A DNA stretch of 64,000 bases, taken from Sva-07 sp963698565 (GTDB taxonomy: Bacteria; Actinomycetota; Acidimicrobiia; Acidimicrobiales; Ilumatobacteraceae). Below the pieces are notes generated by a model, which saw only the letters and a list, made by a program, of their open reading frames with translations, had not been told where the DNA came from and made no database searches. A program made the position numbers and the translations under genes. Positions 55,826-64,000 of this stretch are shown here, piece after piece. The stretch is taken from NCBI GenBank assembly GCA_963698565.1, contig CAVORH010000011.1, forward strand, positions 89,277-153,276, in the 5' to 3' direction. Position 1 is the first letter of the stretch. Each line of letters starts with the position of its first letter.

Positions 55826-57241
55826 TCACACCCACGCACCGTCGGGCACGCTGTGGACGTCACCGCAACCGGCCGGACTCGGCAACACCTTGTCGGGATT
55901 GGACAGCAGCCGCGGGTCGAAGGCTCGGCGGAGATCGCCCTGGGCGGCGAGGTCGACGTCGGAGAACATCAGCGGCATCAGATCTCGCTTCTCGAGCCCG
56001 ATGCCGTGTTCCCCGCTCAACACGCCGCCGGCGGCGACCGACACCCGGACGATCTCGTCGCCGGCTGCGTGGACGCGCTCGACGACACCCGGCTCGCGAG
56101 CGTCGTACACGAGGAGCGGATGCAGGTTGCCGTCGCCGGCGTGGAACACGTTGAGCACCAGCAGCTCGTGGCGGGCGGCGATCTCGTAGACCTGTTCGAG
56201 CACCTCGGGCAGCTTGTGTCGCGGCACGACCGTGTCGTGCAGGTAGTAGTTCGGCTTGATCCGTGCGATCGCGCCGAAGGCCGACTTGCGGCCCTTCCAG
56301 AGCAGTGCCCGTTCGGCGTCGTCGGCGGCCACCCGGACCGTGCCGACGTTGCGCCGAGTCGCCAGCTCCCGGATGCGCTCGACCTGGGAGGCGACTCCCG
56401 CCGGCAGTCCGACCACCTCGATCAACAGCGCTGCTGCCTGGTCGACGGGCAGTCCGGCATGGATGAACTCCTCGACCGCCTGCAGGCAGAGTTGGTCCAT
56501 CATCTCGACCGCGGCCGGCACGATGCCGTCGGCGATGATGTCGCTCACCAGCTGCGCTCCCTCGGCGACATCGGCGAAGTCGAGCAGCATCGTGGCGACA
56601 TCCGGCGGATTCTGCATCAGCTTGACGCACACCTTGGTCGCCACACCGAACATGCCTTCACTGCCGACGAACGCGCCCCGGAGGTCGTAGCCGGCCGGCT
56701 CGGCCTGCTCGCCGCCGAGCACGGTGACCGAACCATCGGGCAGCACCACTTCGACCGCGTGGATGTGCGCGCTCGTGACGCCGTCGGCGAGACAGTGTGG
56801 ACCACCGGAGTTGTTCGCCACGTTCCCGCCGATCGAGCAGGTCTGCTGACTGCTGGGGTCGGGCGCGAAGTGCACCCCGAGATGGGCGATCTGCTTCGAG
56901 AGATCGAGGTTCAGCACACCGGGCTCCACCCACGCCTGACGATTGACCGCGTCGACCGACAGGATCCGGTTCATCTTCGTGGTCGACAGCACGATCGCTC
57001 CGCCGGTGGGAACCGCTCCCCCGGCGAGCCCCGTACCCGAGCCGCGCGCGACGAACGGCACCCCGAACTCGTTGGCGACGGCAACGACCGCACGAACGTC
57101 GTCGGTCGATTCGGCGAAGCACACGGCGGCTGCGTGACCTTCCAGGTTCGATGCGTCGTGCCGGTACAGGTTGACCTCGGCCGCACCGTCTCGAACCTGG
57201 TCGGGCCGAAGCACCGAGCGCAGGCGATCGACCAGGCTCAT
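55826..57241 (-). CDS. glcD: Glycolate/D-lactate oxidase FAD-linked subunit (GlcD-like)
   Basis: The 471-aa VAO-family flavoprotein oxidises a 2-hydroxy acid. FAD domain motifs: FVARGSGTGLAGGAVPTGGA near 62-81, SSQQTCSIGGNVANNSGGPH near 125-144, and GSEGMFGVATKV. The C-terminal cap has VFHAGDGNLHPLLVYD and GGVLSGEHGIGLEKRDLM, carrying the conserved His of the catalytic centre. GlcD versus D-lactate dehydrogenase Dld cannot be split with certainty; the adjacent glcE and the glcF in the window favour glycolate oxidase. ATG 57241 overlaps the preceding gene (ATGA). Confidence 0.9.
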   Translation of the reverse strand: MSLVDRLRSVLRPDQVRDGAAEVNLYRHDASNLEGHAAAVCFAESTDDVRAVVAVANEFGVPFVARGSGTGLAGGAVPTGGAIVLSTTKMNRILSVDAVNRQAWVEPGVLNLDLSKQIAHLGVHFAPDPSSQQTCSIGGNVANNSGGPHCLADGVTSAHIHAVEVVLPDGSVTVLGGEQAEPAGYDLRGAFVGSEGMFGVATKVCVKLMQNPPDVATMLLDFADVAEGAQLVSDIIADGIVPAAVEMMDQLCLQAVEEFIHAGLPVDQAAALLIEVVGLPAGVASQVERIRELATRRNVGTVRVAADDAERALLWKGRKSAFGAIARIKPNYYLHDTVVPRHKLPEVLEQVYEIAARHELLVLNVFHAGDGNLHPLLVYDAREPGVVERVHAAGDEIVRVSVAAGGVLSGEHGIGLEKRDLMPLMFSDVDLAAQGDLRRAFDPRLLSNPDKVLPSPAGCGDVHSVPDGAWV

Positions 57242-57597
57242 CGCCGGGCCTTGCGCCCCTTGGTCTGACGCTCGCGCATCACGATCACGCGTCCGCTCTC
57301 GACCGGTACACCGTCGACGTAGACCCGGTCGCCCGGGCCGACGTGCTCCTCGAGCGACACCAGGCGTCCCTCGCGACGGGCGTGCAGCTCGTCCTCGGTG
57401 TGCTTCATCACCTGGCGGCCTTCACGGACCGCGTCGACCACGTCACGGGACTTGGCTCGCAGTGAGTCGGCGGCCGAGCGGGCCACCTGCGCCGGTGCGA
57501 TCTGTGACGCTGTCTCCTTGACCTTCTTCTTGGCATAGCCGGCGGTTGCCACGCCGGCGACCACGCCGCCCGCGAACCAGGTCACTCGCTTCATCAT
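57238..57597 (-). CDS. Small YtxH-like membrane-anchored protein, hypothetical
   Basis: A 119-aa protein. Residues 5-22 (VTWFAGGVVAGVATAGYA) are a short hydrophobic anchor, followed by a Lys/Ala-rich helix (KKKVKETASQIAPAQVARSA) as in YtxH-type proteins, then a short beta part (GDRVYVDGVPVESGRVIVMR) and a basic end. It overlaps rarA-DUF948 and glcD by four bases each (ATGA). In other actinobacteria similar small proteins follow DUF948 genes between rarA and alaS. Function unknown. Confidence 0.72.
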   Translation of the reverse strand: MMKRVTWFAGGVVAGVATAGYAKKKVKETASQIAPAQVARSAADSLRAKSRDVVDAVREGRQVMKHTEDELHARREGRLVSLEEHVGPGDRVYVDGVPVESGRVIVMRERQTKGRKARR

Positions 57598-59348
57598 GCC
57601 CGTCTCCGTCGTCGGTCGGTGTTCGTTGACTCGCCTGCCTCGATCGCTTCCAGCGCCACCGGTCCGACCGCCGGTGTCCGTGCCGTTCCCCGGAGACGAG
57701 CGATCGTCCGGGAGGTGCCGCGGGCCAGCCCTGCCGCTTTGATCATCGGTGCCGAGAACGAGGTTCGGGCCACGGTGCTGCCAACGGCGTCGCCGATCGC
57801 TTCGGCCGATCCGAGCACACGGTCGAATCGTTCGAGGTCGGCGCGGGCCTCGTTGACCGTCGCTCTCGCCTCGTCGGTCGTCTCGTGCAGCTCCTGGATC
57901 AACGGCGTGGTCTCGGCGCGGAGGTCGTCGAGTTCACGTCGGACGTCGCGCAGTGCGTCGAGCACTCGCATCAGCACCACGACGAGCGCCGCGAAGCCGA
58001 TCGAGCACAGGACCGCGGCCGTCAGGAGGACGAGTTCACCAGCGGTCATGTCATGTCGCTTCCGGGCTGGTCGGCCGGACCGGCGCGGTGATCGCGAAGG
58101 AGCACGTTCGTCGCCGAGCTGCGACGGTTCGTACCAGCGCCGGCCGACGAGTTCGTCGGGGAGGTACTGCTGGCTGACCGTGCCGGAGGCATGGTCGTGA
58201 GGATACTCGTACCCGGTTCCGTGACCGAGCGACGCAGCGCCTTGGTAGTGCGCGTCGCGCAGATGCGCAGGCACTTCGCCGACCGCTCCGTCACGCACGT
58301 CGCTGCGGGCGTTCCAGATCGCGAGCGCCGCACGATTGCTCTTGGGTGCAGTTGCGAGGTAGAGCGCCGCTTCGGCCAGGTTCAGCTGCGCCTCGGGCAG
58401 GCCGACGTGCTCGAGCGCATGCGCAGCGGCGACGGCGACCTGGAGTGCGCCGGCGTCGGCGAGTCCGACGTCTTCCGATGCGAAGATCACCATCCGTCGA
58501 GCGATGAACCGGGCATCCTCACCGGCTTCGAGCATGCGGGCGAGCCAGTAGATCGCCGCGTCGGGGTCCGATCCACGCATCGACTTGATGAACGCGCTCA
58601 CCACGTCGTAGTGGTCGTCGCGCCCGTACCGCAGCGCCGTGGTGCCGAGCGCCGCCTCGACATGTGCCAACTCGACGCGGCCGTAGCCGGACAGCGCACA
58701 CGACACCTCGAGCGCGGTCAGCACCTGGCGTCCGTCGCCGCCGGCACGGTCGACCAGCAGAGCGAGCGCATCGTCGTCGGCCGTGGCTCCCTCGGCCTCG
58801 AGGCCGCGGCGTACCAGGGTCTCGATGGCGCCACGGTCGAGTGGTTCGAGCCGAAAGAGCGTGGAGCGGCTCCGAAGGGGTGCGTTGACCTCGAAGAACG
58901 GGTTCTCCGTGGTCGCACCGATCAGGGTGAGCGTGCCGTCCTCGACCGCGGGCAGCAGCGCATCCTGTTGGGACTTGGAGAACCGGTGGATCTCGTCGAG
59001 GAACAGGATCGTTCCCTGCCCCCGCTCGCCGAGCCGTTGCCGCGCTCGCTCGATCGTCTCCCGGACGTCCTTCACACCCGCCGACACCGCCGACAGTTGC
59101 TCGAACGCACGGTCGGTGCTCCCCGCCACGGCGAGGGCGAGCGTCGTCTTGCCGGTGCCCGGCGGTCCCCACAGCAGGGCCGAGGTCAGCCGGTCGGTCT
59201 CGACGAGTCGTCGAAGCGGCTTGCCGGGCCCGACGAGATGGTCCTGGCCGACGACGTCGTCGATCGTGCGCGGGCGGAGCCGAGCGGCCAGCGGCGCCCG
59301 CGAGCGGCGCTGCTCCTCTGCCGCCACGGCGAAGAGGTCGTCGGTCAC
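57594..59348 (-). CDS. rarA: RarA/MgsA AAA ATPase fused in frame to a DUF948 membrane protein
   Basis: One open frame of 584 codons from GTG 59348 joins two usually separate genes. Residues 1-430 are replication-associated recombination ATPase RarA: RPRTIDDVVGQDHLVGPGKP, Walker A GPPGTGKTT near 57, LFLDEIHRF Walker B and the C-terminal SQQYLPDELVGRRWYEPSQL. From Met434 (ATG 58049) a DUF948 protein starts, AGELVLLTAAVLCSIGFAAL (TM), then a coiled coil. In the +1 frame a TGA at 58048-58046 overlaps this ATG as ATGA, the rule in this operon. So the fusion may be a frameshift in rarA's tail. GTG 59348 overlaps the NUDIX stop. Confidence 0.8.
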   Translation of the reverse strand: MTDDLFAVAAEEQRRSRAPLAARLRPRTIDDVVGQDHLVGPGKPLRRLVETDRLTSALLWGPPGTGKTTLALAVAGSTDRAFEQLSAVSAGVKDVRETIERARQRLGERGQGTILFLDEIHRFSKSQQDALLPAVEDGTLTLIGATTENPFFEVNAPLRSRSTLFRLEPLDRGAIETLVRRGLEAEGATADDDALALLVDRAGGDGRQVLTALEVSCALSGYGRVELAHVEAALGTTALRYGRDDHYDVVSAFIKSMRGSDPDAAIYWLARMLEAGEDARFIARRMVIFASEDVGLADAGALQVAVAAAHALEHVGLPEAQLNLAEAALYLATAPKSNRAALAIWNARSDVRDGAVGEVPAHLRDAHYQGAASLGHGTGYEYPHDHASGTVSQQYLPDELVGRRWYEPSQLGDERAPSRSPRRSGRPARKRHDMTAGELVLLTAAVLCSIGFAALVVVLMRVLDALRDVRRELDDLRAETTPLIQELHETTDEARATVNEARADLERFDRVLGSAEAIGDAVGSTVARTSFSAPMIKAAGLARGTSRTIARLRGTARTPAVGPVALEAIEAGESTNTDRRRRRA

Positions 59349-59788
59349 GGCAGGAGCCGCGGGATCACGGCCCGGTACGCCGCCTGGCGGAACTCGACGA
59401 CGTGGTCGAGCAGCCACGACGGCTCGACCCACTTCCAGTCGACGAACTCCACCTCGTCGGGCGTCGGGATCACGTCGTCGGACCGTGCCCGGAAGAGGTA
59501 CCAGCGTTGCGCCTGCCCGAGTCGCTTGCCGGCGCTGCGGATCTGGTCCGGGAACTCGTACACCACCCACTCGGGATGCTCGGCGATCAAGTCGACGTCG
59601 TCGGGCCCGAGCCCGGTCTCCTCACCCAACTCACGCCAGGCTGCGTCGCCCGGCTCCTCCCCCACGTCGATGCCACCCTGTGGCAACTGCCAGGCACCGG
59701 GGACGTCGCTGCGCTCGAAGGCCAGAACGCGTCCCTGCGAATTCGTGACCACGGCGACGACGCCGGCACGGAAGTTCGAACTCGCCAT
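59345..59788 (-). CDS. NUDIX hydrolase, RppH-like
   Basis: The 147-aa pyrophosphohydrolase carries the Nudix box in GGIDVGEEPGDAAWRELGEE followed by TGL, all Gx5Ex7REUxEExGU positions satisfied (residues about 38-60). Preceding WQLPQGGID and following VYEFPDQIRSAGKRLGQAQR and WYLFRA resemble RppH, which removes pyrophosphate from RNA 5' ends or dinucleoside polyphosphates. ATG 59788 lies 26 bp past the TPR gene stop; its own stop overlaps rarA (GTGA). Confidence 0.88.
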   Translation of the reverse strand: MASSNFRAGVVAVVTNSQGRVLAFERSDVPGAWQLPQGGIDVGEEPGDAAWRELGEETGLGPDDVDLIAEHPEWVVYEFPDQIRSAGKRLGQAQRWYLFRARSDDVIPTPDEVEFVDWKWVEPSWLLDHVVEFRQAAYRAVIPRLLP

Positions 59789-59814
59789 CGCAGCGAGGGT
59801 ACCGCGCCGGCTGC

Positions 59815-60885
59815 TCAGCGCCCGAGGGCGCGCAGACGGGACGAGACGTCGGCGTAGTCGTCGTCGAAGTCGGCGACGGCGGCGAACCAGCGGCGCGCGG
59901 CGATCGGGTCACCGACACGGTCGTACAGGTCGCCGAGCACGTACCACTGGCGGAGGTGGAACTCACGAACCGACTTGGGCCGCTTGGTGGCCGGCTCCAT
60001 CAGGTCGATCGCCGCCCGCAGCTCGCCCTGGTCGGCAAGTGCTCCGGCCGCCACGATGCGACCCTCGGCCATGATGTCGTGGCTGGGCGACGACGCCTTG
60101 ATCTCCTGCCACACCTGGTCGACGGCGATCCAACGACCCTGCGCGCGGTGACAGTCGGCGATCACCGGGAGCAGCGACGGGTCCTCGTGCAGATCCTGCG
60201 CAGCCTGCAGTGCAGCGGCCGCCTGCTTGTACTTGCCGAGGCGATAGTTCGACAGCCCGACGATCTCGTGAGCAGCGGCCACCGTCGGAGCCTCCTTGGC
60301 GATCGCCGAGGCGATTCGTTGAGCCTCCTGGAAACGCTCGCGGTCGAGGGCTTCGGAGGCCTGGGCGAGGCGCTCGGAGAGCCGGGCCCCGCGCTGCTGC
60401 CCGAGCGCGCCGACCAGCTCGGCCGACACCTCCGGATCGAGGGGCTTGGGGGCCTTGCGCTTCGGAGCACCGTCGGTGGCGGGACTCGCAGCGCGGCGCG
60501 TCGCCCCGGTCGCCGCACGACGGACCGATCCCTCGTCGATCCACTGCTCGGTGGTCCGCTCCTCGATCCGCTGGCGCTCGAGGTCGGGATCACGGGGTTC
60601 GCGAGGCAGTCGACGAGCCTTCACCTCGAGCGAACGGCGTTCGGCCTCGGTCTGTGGACGAGCCGGGCGGCCATCGCGACGCCCACCCGATCCGCTGTCG
60701 GGCCGACCGCGTCCACCGCGGCTGTCGGGCCGCCCACCCGAGCGTCCGTCCGACCGGCCACCAGGGCGCGACGACGAACGGCCACTCGACGTCTTGCCCG
60801 ACGATCGACCGCCACCGGCGCTCTTGCCGGATGGGCGCCGCGAGTCGTCTCGGCGCGGTGGACGGGAGGACGAGCCGGACGACAT
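59815..60885 (-). CDS. TPR-like protein with Arg/Gly/Ser-rich disordered N-terminus
   Basis: A 356-aa protein starting at ATG 60885. Residues 1-75 are Ser/Gly/Arg-rich and unstructured (RPDSRGGRGRPDSGSGGRR), 75-150 are charged, and from about 155 helix pairs with TPR spacing follow: LSERLAQASEALDRERFQEA, HEIVGLSNYRLGKYKQAAAA, then YVLGDLYDRVGDPIAARRWF near the end. TPR scaffolds bind partner proteins; none can be named. Start at 60885 avoids extending into the 5S gene. The rRNA terminator lies 70 bp upstream. It heads the run to glcE. Confidence 0.75.
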   Translation of the reverse strand: MSSGSSSRPPRRDDSRRPSGKSAGGGRSSGKTSSGRSSSRPGGRSDGRSGGRPDSRGGRGRPDSGSGGRRDGRPARPQTEAERRSLEVKARRLPREPRDPDLERQRIEERTTEQWIDEGSVRRAATGATRRAASPATDGAPKRKAPKPLDPEVSAELVGALGQQRGARLSERLAQASEALDRERFQEAQRIASAIAKEAPTVAAAHEIVGLSNYRLGKYKQAAAALQAAQDLHEDPSLLPVIADCHRAQGRWIAVDQVWQEIKASSPSHDIMAEGRIVAAGALADQGELRAAIDLMEPATKRPKSVREFHLRQWYVLGDLYDRVGDPIAARRWFAAVADFDDDYADVSSRLRALGR

Positions 60886-60955
60886 GGGTCGCCATGCTAC
60901 GGCCACCACGAGGCGCACGCGCCGGAGGCGTCGGAAAGCGACCCGAAAACGCGAA

Positions 60956-60989
60956 GAACGCACCGCCGGCAAACCCGGACGGTGCGTTC
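60956..60989 (-). terminator. rRNA operon intrinsic terminator
   Basis: GAACGCACCGCCGG (from 60956) pairs with CCGGACGGTGCGTTC (60975-60989) with one mismatch and a short loop. On the minus strand it comes 12 nt after 5S and is followed by GCGTTTTCGG, i.e. a short T-run. Confidence 0.85.
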
Positions 60990-61000
60990 CTCGATCGAAA

Positions 61001-61117
<117 letters not shown>

Positions 61118-61170
61118 TCAGTTGTCAATGAGGGTTCTCCTCAAGGACTCCAGAGCAAGCACGAGCTGTT

Positions 61171-64000
<2,830 letters not shown>

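Noticed and set aside
61118..61170. tRNA gene between 23S and 5S
   Set aside because: The spacer is too short and has no cloverleaf.

Overview
The window comes from a high-GC actinobacterium, most likely the class Acidimicrobiia and probably close to Ilumatobacter. The grounds are a complete Pup-proteasome locus (ARC/Mpa ATPase, dop, pup, prcB, prcA, pafA), a WhiB protein, a two-domain ThyX, Nei2, SodN/SodX, and very tight packing with ATGA/GTGA stop-start overlaps. This assignment is inferred from gene content and family resemblance only. No CRISPR array, insertion sequence, prophage or tRNA gene was seen.

Layout. 1-5,060: a truncated zinc-binding small protein, threonine aldolase, whiB with a good promoter, ribokinase and a secreted beta-propeller, ending in a short gene-poor stretch with a methyltransferase remnant. 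5,060-12,030: prmA and a gamma-carbonic anhydrase, divergent from a 524-aa acidimicrobial protein and an enoyl-CoA hydratase, then GNAT, an extremely Asp-rich DUF4193 protein and a double ThyX. 12,118-16,650: a degenerate lipid-kinase-like protein, helY helicase, tatC and tatB in one overlapping run. 16,686-29,306: glycerophosphodiesterase, signal peptidase I, then the pupylation locus, interrupted between pafA and prcA by a 5-oxoprolinase operon (pxpA, amidohydrolase, pxpB, pxpC).

29,417-36,369: a ferredoxin divergent from ARC; an MMPL exporter divergent from its TetR-type regulator; and a seven-gene overlapping run that combines a LON-domain protein, three small proteins, a ubiquitin-like sulfur carrier, TtuA (tRNA T54 thiolase) and TrmI (tRNA m1A58). 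36,436-42,313: two tandem DacB-type carboxypeptidases behind an ADP-forming acyl-CoA synthetase, and a TetR regulator. 42,369-50,286: nickel superoxide dismutase with a Tyr in place of the hook proline, divergent from its maturation protease SodX; SDR; transketolase-transaldolase; a membrane-anchored sulfite-oxidase-like molybdoenzyme whose start codon overlaps that of a divergent LOG-family gene.

50,268-60,885: glycolate oxidase subunits (glcF apart from glcD-glcE), a nei2 gene broken by a single C insertion, aldehyde dehydrogenase, an APH-type kinase, a RarA-DUF948 frame fusion, a NUDIX hydrolase and a TPR-like protein. 60,956-64,000: the 3' end of an rRNA operon on the minus strand (terminator, 5S, most of 23S).

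Functionally the window joins protein quality control (Pup tagging, proteasome, Tat export, signal peptidase), tRNA thermostabilising modifications, cell-wall trimming and central carbon metabolism. The items most worth a second look are the variant nickel SOD hook, the ubiquitin-like/TtuA/LON operon next to the Pup locus, and the two apparent frameshifts (nei2, rarA).
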